From NCBI GenBank assembly GCA_013153895.1, contig JAADDN010000094.1, positions 1 to 14,244 on the forward strand: 14,244 nt of DNA, given 5' to 3'. Shown piece after piece: positions 6,240 to 12,231 of this stretch (positions are counted from its first letter, which is position 1; the number at the start of each line of letters is the position of its first letter). Position numbers and translations under genes: made by a program. Below the pieces are notes generated by a model. It was not told the DNA's origin. It searched no databases and saw only the letters and a program-made list of their open reading frames with translations. Source of the DNA: Thermoproteota archaeon (lineage in GTDB: Archaea; Thermoproteota; Thermoprotei; Thermoproteales; Thermocladiaceae).

Positions 6240-7088
6240 TTATCTAGCGTGTGCAATAGGTATTGCATGTGTTGCAGCACCCATCAAGTGTGGTAGCATT
6301 GGAAGCAGTACTGCTGCTATTAGTGCGAGCATTCCAACAAGTATCAGCATTATTAGTGCAAACTTGAGCCATGTTGTCTGTCTTGCCAGCTGTATATATG
6401 CACTACGTTGAGCATACTGAGCAAGCTCTAGAGCCGTCTGAGACGTCTCCTGTATCTCTACGAAGCTTGCACTGCCAATGTTCTTTATTAGGCTGAGGAG
6501 AGATCGTACTAGTGCAGGTATGTCATACATTATGCCAAGCTTCATGTCAGGGCCAATCGCTACTTCTCCGCTTGCTCCTTCAGATATCTTTTTTATTAAG
6601 GCCTCTATCAGCTTGTTTAACTGTGCCTCGTTTCCTACTTCGTAATCTAGCTCATCTACTTTCAGGGTGAGCTTAGCTATTCCAAATGGCGCTAACAGTT
6701 TAGGATCCACTGCTGTTGCATATATGTCCCAGCTTATACCATATAGTATTGGTTTGCCTAGCAGGAAGCTCCATCTAGGTTTAGCATTTGGGTTGGTAAA
6801 TACGACATATGGTAAGTCTCTACTAATAGATACGTATAGACCTGGTTTTAATGGTACTAGAGGAACGAGCTCCAGTTTGTTTTCTTTTACATCATCTATT
6901 ATTCCTATCAATGTTGCTTTAGAGAAGAGATCTAGAATATACTGATACCTGCGTCCCCACCATCTCTGAAACATCTGGTAAAGAAACCATCCAAGTATCA
7001 TGCCAAATAGTAATCCGACGCCAAACGATAACCCGCCTACTAGTATTGGATTATTTGTTAATGGTAATAGGAAAGGTAGTCCAGCCAT
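6240..7088 (-). CDS. Two-TM membrane protein, unknown
   Basis: This 282-residue protein starts MAGLPFLLPLTNNPILVGGL at ATG 7088. TM1 at about 15-40 carries a glycine-rich stretch (GGLSFGVGLLFGMILG) typical of tightly packed or oligomerising helices. It is followed by WWGRR. Residues about 58-185 are a mixed, beta-rich domain. A helical, coiled-coil-like region covers about 190-238 and leads into TM2 at about 241-266, with a short His/Ala-rich tail. With both ends on the same side, the central domain is on the other side of the membrane. No family is recognised. The shared 14-bp promoter element ties its expression to the 5209 gene. It is convergent with the surface-type protein gene at zero spacing. 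Confidence 0.85.
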   Translation of the reverse strand: MAGLPFLLPLTNNPILVGGLSFGVGLLFGMILGWFLYQMFQRWWGRRYQYILDLFSKATLIGIIDDVKENKLELVPLVPLKPGLYVSISRDLPYVVFTNPNAKPRWSFLLGKPILYGISWDIYATAVDPKLLAPFGIAKLTLKVDELDYEVGNEAQLNKLIEALIKKISEGASGEVAIGPDMKLGIMYDIPALVRSLLSLIKNIGSASFVEIQETSQTALELAQYAQRSAYIQLARQTTWLKFALIMLILVGMLALIAAVLLPMLPHLMGAATHAIPIAHAR

Positions 7089-7112
7089 TACGTGCGGATT
7101 ATGATGACACTA

Positions 7113-7126
7113 ATAAAAACATGTCT
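7113..7126 (-). promoter_or_regulatory. Promoter with shared 14-bp element, copy 2
   Basis: On the minus strand this reads AGACATGTTTTTAT, ending 25 bases before ATG 7088. It is identical in sequence and spacing to 5234-5247. Confidence 0.65.
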
Positions 7127-7136
7127 CAGATAGAGA

Positions 7137-7370
7137 TCACGGAGAAGAGGGATTGCTCTCATTGTTAGGAGGAATCAACCTGATCTTGATAAGGTTTCCA
7201 TATATGTCAACTCCAATAACCTCCTGAGGACTCATCTGAACTATCTGCCTCAGCAGGTACGTTCTACCTTCATAGTCTGTTACTCTTATAAGCCCTGTCT
7301 CACTATGAAATTCTATTTTCTCTCCAATTTTACACGCATCATCGTTGAGAGGTACGAATTTTAGAGGCAT
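7137..7370 (-). CDS. Small beta-rich protein, unknown
   Basis: This 77-residue protein starts MPLKFVPLNDDACKIGEKIE at ATG 7370. The pattern of short alternating hydrophobic strands (KIEFHSETGLIRVTDYEG, TYLLRQIVQM, VIGVDIYGNLIKIRLI) suggests a small beta-barrel or SH3-like fold. The tail PPNNESNPSSP is disordered. There is one cysteine and no TM segment. It starts 12 bases after the stop of the 7383 gene and has a TATA-like box inside the end of that gene, so it can be transcribed alone. No family is recognised. Confidence 0.7.
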   Translation of the reverse strand: MPLKFVPLNDDACKIGEKIEFHSETGLIRVTDYEGRTYLLRQIVQMSPQEVIGVDIYGNLIKIRLIPPNNESNPSSP

Positions 7371-7382
7371 ATATAGAATTGT

Positions 7383-7583
7383 TTAGACATATTTTATTAA
7401 TTCTTCCAGTAGCAGAGACAGGAAAAGTATTAACGTTGCTGGATCAAGAAAAGTTAACTCTCTCAACTTTACCTGCTCTAGCATCTCGTACGCTTCTTCT
7501 AGTCTCCCATTGTCGATCAGCTGTAATATCTCTCTCAACTTCTCAGTTAACGTGTCAGCGCCCCACTCAGATATAGGTACCAC
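7383..7583 (-). CDS. Small helical protein overlapping upstream gene
   Basis: This 66-residue protein, from GTG 7583, starts MVPISEWGADTLTEKLREIL. It is helical with a leucine-rich C-terminal half (LDPATLILFLSLLLEELIKY), which might be a helical hairpin or membrane-associated helix. It overlaps the end of the His-rich protein gene by 37 bases in another frame, and no promoter stands before it, so translational coupling is the likely means of expression. The start is uncertain: GTG 7583 follows a weak GGTG, and a TTG further in is possible. No family is recognised. Confidence 0.55.
   Translation of the reverse strand: MVPISEWGADTLTEKLREILQLIDNGRLEEAYEMLEQVKLRELTFLDPATLILFLSLLLEELIKYV
7391..7400 (-). 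promoter_or_regulatory. TATA box for leftward gene starting at 7370
   Basis: On the minus strand this reads TTAATAAAAT, centred about 26 bases before ATG 7370. It lies within the last codons of the 7383-7583 gene. Confidence 0.45.
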
Positions 7584-8464
7584 CTATAGAGCTTCTTTAC
7601 CATGTGCTTAAAATATATTTTTAAGATGGGTTCGAACTGTGGTGGAGCTTCCTCTATAAGCTTCTCATATTCTTTAATAAATTTGTCTAATATTGTGCCA
7701 ATTGTTGCTCCATTTTCCAGCTCTTTGATAGCCTCCTTATAGTATTTATATAATTGATCTATCCAGTACATGAGGCTCGTCTTATCTTCAGTCTTCAAGT
7801 TCCTATTCTTCTCTAGGTTCTGAAGTCTATGTTCTAGCTCGTTCATTAATGCTTCTATATCCTTCTTACTGATCTCACCTGAAGCATACATTAATAATCC
7901 GTGTATGAACCGTCCTATTCCTAGACCATGAAACAACAATACTCGTTCTCTAGGTGAAGCCGACTCTAGAAGCAGGCTTAGCCTGATCAGTTCATGTGTT
8001 AAATGTTCTCTAGGAACCTTACCCTGCTCGTACTGATCCATAATTTCTCTAATTCTTGAAAGAACCTGCTTTAATGCGGAGGCAAACTCAGCCGTCTCAT
8101 GCTTGTTCTCTTCCTCATGACGAGCTATCTGATGAGTATTCTTTTCTAGGATGCTTCTTTCATATTGGCTCCTTGTCTCTATTCTCTGCCTAGTTTTCTC
8201 TCTAGTAGAAAAAGGCTGATGTATGACTTCTCTAGTATTCTTCTCATGATGCATGTGAGGATGATGCCAGTGGCAGTGGTGATGCCAGTGATTATGTGGA
8301 TGATGCCATTTTCTCTGTATGTATCTCCAGTGTAGTTCTCCATTTTCGTATTCTAATCTTACAGGTATTCCTAGTTTTTCGGCAACATTGTTGAAGGTAT
8401 TTACTGCTCTCTTGATAGCGTTATCTACGAGTCTATCCATGTCCGAGGGTAGAAAGAACCTCAC
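7547..8464 (-). CDS. Helical protein with dense histidine tract
   Basis: This 305-residue protein starts MRFFLPSDMDRLVDNAIKRA at GTG 8464. A TATA box about 27 bases upstream supports that GTG over the ATG at 8440. Residues 1-50 form a small N-terminal region. Residues 54-73 hold 13 histidines and one cysteine, interleaved with tryptophans W53, W60 and W66. A charged, helical linker (about 75-125) and a long all-helical domain (about 127-305) follow. The His tract is a strong candidate for binding Zn, Ni, Cu or another divalent metal, or for pH-sensitive behaviour. It is not a known enzyme motif. The gene lies just after the zinc-finger gene, with which it may be functionally paired. No family is recognised. 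Confidence 0.85.
   Translation of the reverse strand: MRFFLPSDMDRLVDNAIKRAVNTFNNVAEKLGIPVRLEYENGELHWRYIQRKWHHPHNHWHHHCHWHHPHMHHEKNTREVIHQPFSTREKTRQRIETRSQYERSILEKNTHQIARHEEENKHETAEFASALKQVLSRIREIMDQYEQGKVPREHLTHELIRLSLLLESASPRERVLLFHGLGIGRFIHGLLMYASGEISKKDIEALMNELEHRLQNLEKNRNLKTEDKTSLMYWIDQLYKYYKEAIKELENGATIGTILDKFIKEYEKLIEEAPPQFEPILKIYFKHMVKKLYRWYLYLSGALTR
8246..8308 (-). repeat. Sequence encoding W/H-rich degenerate repeat
   Basis: The coding sequence for residues 53-73 of the His-rich protein carries short internal repeats. GATGCCAGTG on the plus strand occurs at 8263-8272 and 8281-8290, 18 bases apart. At the protein level HWHHHC is followed by HWHHPH, consistent with growth by duplication of a 6-codon unit. 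Confidence 0.6.
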
Positions 8465-8484
8465 TGAGATTAGAGAGATTTAAC

Positions 8485-8498
8485 TTGTTTAAACTTTT
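8485..8498 (-). promoter_or_regulatory. TATA box for His-rich protein gene
   Basis: On the minus strand this reads AAAAGTTTAAACAA, centred about 27 bases before GTG 8464. It lies between the zinc-finger gene's stop and that start. Confidence 0.55.
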
Positions 8499-8499
8499 G

Positions 8500-8691
8500 T
8501 TAGTATAATTTACTTTTAACCTCTTCTATAACGTCTGGGTGCTTCTCCTTGAAGTGTTTATATATGTTTGACAGGAGCTTGAACTGTGATTCGGCCTCTG
8601 GTATGGACTCGCCGCATACCTTACACTTCATTCCGTCTAGATATTCTTCCTTCAGTACTTTAGCTATCTTAGACCAGACTACTCTACCCAT
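8500..8691 (-). CDS. C2H2-like zinc-finger protein
   Basis: This 63-residue protein starts MGRVVWSKIAKVLKEEYLDG at ATG 8691. Potential zinc ligands are C23-x2-C26 (CKVC) and H46-x4-H51 (HFKEKH), separated by 19 residues. The spacing is longer than the 12 or so of a classical C2H2 finger but still fits a C2H2-type site followed by a helix. Small C2H2 proteins of this size are common in crenarchaeal viruses and plasmids, where they are usually taken as DNA-binding regulators. The N-terminal helix is basic (SKIAKVLKEEY). It heads the minus-strand run and is divergent from the 8769 gene. DNA binding is likely but not shown. Confidence 0.75.
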   Translation of the reverse strand: MGRVVWSKIAKVLKEEYLDGMKCKVCGESIPEAESQFKLLSNIYKHFKEKHPDVIEEVKSKLY

Positions 8692-8710
8692 CGTGGCTTG
8701 GTTCTATCTA

Positions 8711-8723
8711 GGTTAAATATTTG
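8711..8723 (-). promoter_or_regulatory. TATA box for zinc-finger gene
   Basis: On the minus strand this reads CAAATATTTAACC, centred about 26 bases before ATG 8691. It lies in the 77-base divergent region shared with the 8769 gene. Confidence 0.6.
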
Positions 8724-8738
8724 TTTCTTTCTGAGTTA

Positions 8739-8750
8739 GATTTTTATGAT
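8739..8750 (+). promoter_or_regulatory. TATA box for 8769 gene
   Basis: The sequence GATTTTTATGAT is centred about 25 bases before ATG 8769. This decides for 8769 over the in-frame TTG at 8721, which would place the promoter inside the gene. Confidence 0.6.
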
Positions 8751-8768
8751 TATGCAAGTTTATTCTAT

Positions 8769-9179
8769 ATGTCTCTATCTCCAGCATCATTTCGTAGACG
8801 TGTCGCATATGATGTAATTAACGATTATGTATTGCCCAGCATTGACGTAGATAGGTATGGACTAGAGGAGAGGGAGGCCAAGGCTAAGCTGCTGATAGGT
8901 TTTGTGGTTGCTCTCCTAACTAAGCTGCCTACGGAACGGGCACGTATGAAGAAAGCAGTTGAACTATGTGTAAAAATGTATTCTAGATCAGGCATAGAGC
9001 TTCCTGAGATGACTGAGAACAAGTCAGTAATAGATTGGTATCTTGAAGCTGTAGAGAAGAGACAAGGTGAGAGCAAGGACGACTGGATTAGCAGGATAGC
9101 TATTGCTTCGCATTGCATTTTAAGTTATGCCTGTATAGAGGAGGCAATAACTCCTGAGACAGGAACATTACTATATTAA
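8769..9179 (+). CDS. Small helical protein, unknown
   Basis: From ATG 8769 this is a 136-residue protein starting MSLSPASFRRRVAYDVINDY. The frame stays open to a TTG at 8721, but the promoter lies at 8739-8750, so the shorter form is preferred. The protein is predicted all-helical, with a hydrophobic helix at about 41-51 (LLIGFVVALL) too short to be a clear TM, and three cysteines (C67, C116, C122). No family is recognised. It is the first gene of the plus-strand block that runs to the window end and sits just before the AAA+ ATPase, which has its own promoter. Confidence 0.75.
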   Translation: MSLSPASFRRRVAYDVINDYVLPSIDVDRYGLEEREAKAKLLIGFVVALLTKLPTERARMKKAVELCVKMYSRSGIELPEMTENKSVIDWYLEAVEKRQGESKDDWISRIAIASHCILSYACIEEAITPETGTLLY

Positions 9180-9190
9180 TAATATGCGTC

Positions 9191-9201
9191 AAATATTAAA
9201 G
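9191..9201 (+). promoter_or_regulatory. TATA box for AAA+ ATPase gene
   Basis: The sequence AAATATTAAAG is centred about 28 bases before GTG 9225. It fits leaderless initiation at that GTG. Confidence 0.55.
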
Positions 9202-9224
9202 ATGCCTTAACATGAATTAACATT

Positions 9225-10754
9225 GTGAAGATTGTTCAGCCTGCCAGAGAAGTCAGAATAGCATGCTTTAGAAAGCCTCCAAGCGTCCCAATCTACTTCA
9301 GGATAGATAAGATTGGTCAATATATTCCGAATGTTGGTAAAGTAGTCTACTGTCGACCGCCTCCACCAGTCTATATTACGCTGACCACTGAGGTAGAGTT
9401 TGTCAAGCTCTGCGACATCGAGTGGAGAGAACTTAAACATAATATTCTAGTCGAGGTGAGGTATGGTAAGAAGTTTACCAAATACTTAATATATCCTAAA
9501 TCTGTATGGGAGATAGTATGGAACAAGTACCTTGAACCAATGCATAGAGGGGATCCACCATATGAGCCTGGTCTCCTCCTCTACGGGCCTAAAGGAACTG
9601 GTAAGACTAGTACTATCGAGATAGTTAGCGATTACTTAGGTCTGTACCGTGTCGATGTTGATCCTTCCATAATGAGTAAGTGGATTGGTGAGACAGAGCA
9701 GAAATTTATGGAACTTCTGGCTAAAGCTGAGGCTAATGAACCATCTATAGTTAATATGGATGAGATGGATACGTTAGTACGTAAGAGAGAGGGATCAATG
9801 CTTACAGGCGACATAGCAATCACACTAGGCAACATCTTAGCAATATTGTTAAGAAGAATGCCTCAGTATAAGAAGGAGGGTAGGAGAATACTCATCATAT
9901 TAGCTACAAACATCTCGCCAAGCATGATAGATGATGCCCTGCTTAGACATGAGAGATTTGGCAGCCCCGTCTTCGTTCCCTTACCTGATTATGAAGCTGT
10001 TCTAACCATGATGCAGCTACATAAGGTGAATGATATCATTGGTGATAGAGCCACGGAGGAACTTGCATATCAGTTGACAGCATTAGGCACCTCTATGGCA
10101 GATGTTGTACGTGTTATTGAGGAGATAAAAGAGAAGAAGACTATTCCAGATCTCTCAATTATAAGTAAGCTAGAGAGGGGTTATAAGCGTCCTTTTCCTG
10201 CTAAGCTTCCAAATGTGTCTTTAGACAAGGTTCTTGACCTGTTCCGTCCATATACATCTGGTCGAAGCAGATTACAGATCTATATTGGATCTACTCCCTA
10301 TCCTGCAGCTGAGGCATTACTTGTAATTGTGCTTGCTAGGTTGAATGTTCCCGCCGTAGTATTGACAGACTATAGAAAGCTTGATGAGGCTGTTCAGACC
10401 GCAGAAACATGTAACAGTGTGCTTATTGTGCCTGCTGACCATATGCCTAAAGATGTGTTATCAATGCTTCACTTATCTGCGAAATGTGCCGTATGGTATG
10501 CTGCCAGTGGCAGAATATTTCAAGACTTACCAACAGTCTCCCTAGATAGCATTAAGATGAAGATCGGTGCAAAAACCCTAATAGAACTCGTATGTTCATA
10601 CTATGGCGTAGAGTACAGTGAGGAGGATATTAAGAAACTAATGGCAGTGGGAGAAGGAAAGCTTGCAGCAGTATTACGAGAGCTAGCATATAGGTCAGAG
10701 AAGAAGCTTACCAGCATAGTCAACGACTTGAGGAGAGGTATATTATATAGCTAG
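9225..10754 (+). CDS. Cdc48/Vps4-type AAA+ ATPase, second module degenerate
   Basis: This 509-residue protein starts MKIVQPAREVRIACFRKPPS at GTG 9225. Residues about 1-90 are a beta-rich N-domain. Residues about 90-310 are a full AAA+ module: Walker A GPKGTGKT (121-128), the pore-region-like SKWIGETEQKF (151-161), Walker B with D179/E180 (SIVNMDEMD), sensor-1 N229 (ILATN), and R241/R244 in LLRHERFG as arginine fingers. This points to a hexameric unfoldase or remodelling ATPase of the classical AAA clade. Residues about 345-500 follow a similar strand/helix order but have lost the P-loop (IYIGSTPYPAAEA) and the acidic Walker B (VLIVPADH), so they look like a dead second module. A 529-residue AAA ATPase (p529) is known from Acidianus two-tailed virus; any relationship is untested. 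The target is unknown. Confidence 0.93.
   Translation: MKIVQPAREVRIACFRKPPSVPIYFRIDKIGQYIPNVGKVVYCRPPPPVYITLTTEVEFVKLCDIEWRELKHNILVEVRYGKKFTKYLIYPKSVWEIVWNKYLEPMHRGDPPYEPGLLLYGPKGTGKTSTIEIVSDYLGLYRVDVDPSIMSKWIGETEQKFMELLAKAEANEPSIVNMDEMDTLVRKREGSMLTGDIAITLGNILAILLRRMPQYKKEGRRILIILATNISPSMIDDALLRHERFGSPVFVPLPDYEAVLTMMQLHKVNDIIGDRATEELAYQLTALGTSMADVVRVIEEIKEKKTIPDLSIISKLERGYKRPFPAKLPNVSLDKVLDLFRPYTSGRSRLQIYIGSTPYPAAEALLVIVLARLNVPAVVLTDYRKLDEAVQTAETCNSVLIVPADHMPKDVLSMLHLSAKCAVWYAASGRIFQDLPTVSLDSIKMKIGAKTLIELVCSYYGVEYSEEDIKKLMAVGEGKLAAVLRELAYRSEKKLTSIVNDLRRGILYS
10739..10749 (+). promoter_or_regulatory. TATA box for 10771 gene
   Basis: The sequence TATATTATATA lies in the last codons of the ATPase gene and is centred about 26 bases before ATG 10771. 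A GGGAG at 10754-10758 may also act as a distant Shine-Dalgarno on read-through mRNA. Confidence 0.55.
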
Positions 10755-10770
10755 GGAGATTAATCTTTCA

Positions 10771-11109
10771 ATGAGATTGAAACAGAGCTATGACCTATAC
10801 TATGAAGATAGTGAAGGAGTCGATGTTAAACGATGGATTATAAGAATCATTTTAATAGGTTTATTATTATCTCTAATTGTCGTAGCCTATTACCTCTACA
10901 TGCTATGTAGAAGCTATAGTTTAACAAGTTCTCCTAATCTAGCAGTGATAAAGCTCGTAGATAATCATATAAAATGTGTTACAAGTGGAAAGATAATCTA
11001 CTATCTGGGAAGTAGAATCTATGCTATTAAAAGCTGTGAAAGAGGTCAGCTTCTTAATCTAAGTAATGTCTTCTGTATTGGTGGTAGAAACGCTGTTGTC
11101 TGTGGATAA
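10771..11109 (+). CDS. Single-TM protein with four outside cysteines
   Basis: This 112-residue protein starts MRLKQSYDLYYEDSEGVDVK. A charged N-terminus of about 21 residues is followed by one TM helix (about 22-46, IIRIILIGLLLSLIVVAYYL) and a small C-terminal domain of about 66 residues. That domain has four cysteines (C69, C89, C102, C111), which could make two disulfides if it lies outside the cell. KR before the helix suggests an N-in/C-out orientation. No family is recognised. It begins 16 bases after the ATPase stop and could be a membrane partner or anchor for it, though it also has its own promoter. Confidence 0.78.
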   Translation: MRLKQSYDLYYEDSEGVDVKRWIIRIILIGLLLSLIVVAYYLYMLCRSYSLTSSPNLAVIKLVDNHIKCVTSGKIIYYLGSRIYAIKSCERGQLLNLSNVFCIGGRNAVVCG

Positions 11110-11122
11110 ACTTTAATTTTTC
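11108..11122 (+). promoter_or_regulatory. TATA box for 11140 gene
   Basis: The sequence AAACTTTAATTTTTC is centred about 25 bases before GTG 11140. It closely resembles the box before the 1327 gene (AAAACTTTTATTTTC). Confidence 0.6.
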
Positions 11123-11139
11123 TATTCCAGATCTATGAC

Positions 11140-11415
11140 GTGTCCTTGTGGAACAGTATTAAACGCCTCAACATAGTTTTATCACAGGATCAGGATCTGA
11201 AACAGCTCGTCAAGCTTTATACGGGAAGGAAAGTTCCAACCATGAAAGGGTTGATAGAGCTCTTCTATGATAGCCTGATGCATCCTGAAGCTAGGCGGTA
11301 TCTTATACATGCATTATCTATTGTTGCACGTGAACGTTATCATGTTTATAAGGGGAACATTGATGAGATCATTATTAAACGTCCAAGCTTTCTCATACTC
11401 AGTCTAGAGAGGTGA
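11140..11415 (+). CDS. Small basic helical protein, unknown
   Basis: This 91-residue protein starts MSLWNSIKRLNIVLSQDQDL at GTG 11140. The promoter 25 bases upstream supports the GTG; an out-of-frame ATG at 11135 leads to an early stop. It is mostly helical and basic, with no cysteine, TM segment or recognised motif. Its stop TGA is part of a Shine-Dalgarno for the next gene (GAGGTGA, 11409-11415), so the two are translationally coupled and probably work together. Function is unknown. Confidence 0.72.
   Translation: MSLWNSIKRLNIVLSQDQDLKQLVKLYTGRKVPTMKGLIELFYDSLMHPEARRYLIHALSIVARERYHVYKGNIDEIIIKRPSFLILSLER
11409..11415 (+). promoter_or_regulatory. Strong Shine-Dalgarno before 11420 gene
   Basis: GAGGTGA lies 4 bases before ATG 11420 and contains the upstream gene's TGA stop. 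It is the clearest SD in the window and marks 11420 as an internal operon gene. Confidence 0.7.
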
Positions 11416-11419
11416 CCTG

Positions 11420-12199
11420 ATGGGATTGAGAAGTTATTTATCCAGTTTATTGGGCAGTATTCTTACGCCTGTCAACGTCGAGTCGCTAAGTCTTGACGAT
11501 CTTCAGCTTCTACTAGATCTATTATCAGAAGATGTGTTAAACATTATTAAGAATGAGCAAGATAAAATAATGATTATTATCCCGAAAGCAGAGGAGTTTC
11601 CTATGAGTCTAGCGGTGAAATATGTTAGTGGTTCCTATCTCATCTATTCTTTACCGAAGGAGGAGTGTAGAATAGCTTCTCTGTTTGCCCCCGTCCCATC
11701 TAGATATGTCACACCTAGGTTATTAGTCTCTCTTCTACGTGAGTATCCTAGCCTAATGATGCGCTATATTGTTGATAATTGTAGACGTGCTCTCCACTGG
11801 TGGCTTCTAACCGAGGCTCGGAGAGTGTATGATCTTTTTAGACGCCTCTACAATGCATCACCTGCTTACTATTCTCCTGCAGTGTTGAACCTAGGAAAGA
11901 TATTGTACCCTGTTGATAAGGGGGTAGAAGTTCTAGTTTTGACATATCCTACTCTTAGGGTTAATAATAGATTAGATATCGATAAGTCGAGGTGGCTTAA
12001 AAAGGTAGTATCAACATTGTATAGATATTACGGTGATAGGCTTGACAGCGTTGTTCTAACTGGTTCAGCTACATCGCCAGCTTATGTGCTTGTTAGAGAA
12101 GGTGATCGTCTCAAGCTTGGTGATACGACGGTTCGCAATGGTGTAATAATGGTGAAATTTCTAAATGTTCCTCTACTTCTTCCATCTCCTAGAGAATAA
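11420..12199 (+). CDS. 259-aa protein with amphipathic N-terminus, unknown
   Basis: This 259-residue protein starts MGLRSYLSSLLGSILTPVNV. Residues 1-17 can form an amphipathic helix. A short leucine/acid helix follows (SLSLDDLQLLLDLLSED), then a mixed alpha/beta body with a Trp/Arg-rich helix (CRRALHWWLLTEARRVYDLF) and a beta-rich C-terminus. No clear TM segment and no catalytic motif is recognised. The N-terminal plan resembles that of the next gene's product (MGL start, then SL..xLLD), suggesting related or similarly targeted proteins. It is coupled to the 11140 gene by a strong SD. Confidence 0.82.
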   Translation: MGLRSYLSSLLGSILTPVNVESLSLDDLQLLLDLLSEDVLNIIKNEQDKIMIIIPKAEEFPMSLAVKYVSGSYLIYSLPKEECRIASLFAPVPSRYVTPRLLVSLLREYPSLMMRYIVDNCRRALHWWLLTEARRVYDLFRRLYNASPAYYSPAVLNLGKILYPVDKGVEVLVLTYPTLRVNNRLDIDKSRWLKKVVSTLYRYYGDRLDSVVLTGSATSPAYVLVREGDRLKLGDTTVRNGVIMVKFLNVPLLLPSPRE

Positions 12200-12209
12200 G
12201 ATTATTAAG
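12199..12209 (+). promoter_or_regulatory. TATA-like box before 12232 gene
   Basis: The sequence AGATTATTAAG is centred about 28 bases before ATG 12232. A GGAGG immediately after it (12209-12213) is 18 bases from that ATG, too far for a usual SD. Confidence 0.4.
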
Positions 12210-12231
12210 GAGGATTGAACATCTCTTGAAC

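Noticed and set aside
6667..6945. 92-aa plus-strand frame inside the 6240 gene
   Set aside because: Fully antisense to a clear two-TM protein gene; no TATA box or SD before it.
8721..8768. TTG start extending the 8769 gene by 16 residues
   Set aside because: The best TATA box (8739-8750) would lie inside the extension, and it stands 25 bases before ATG 8769.
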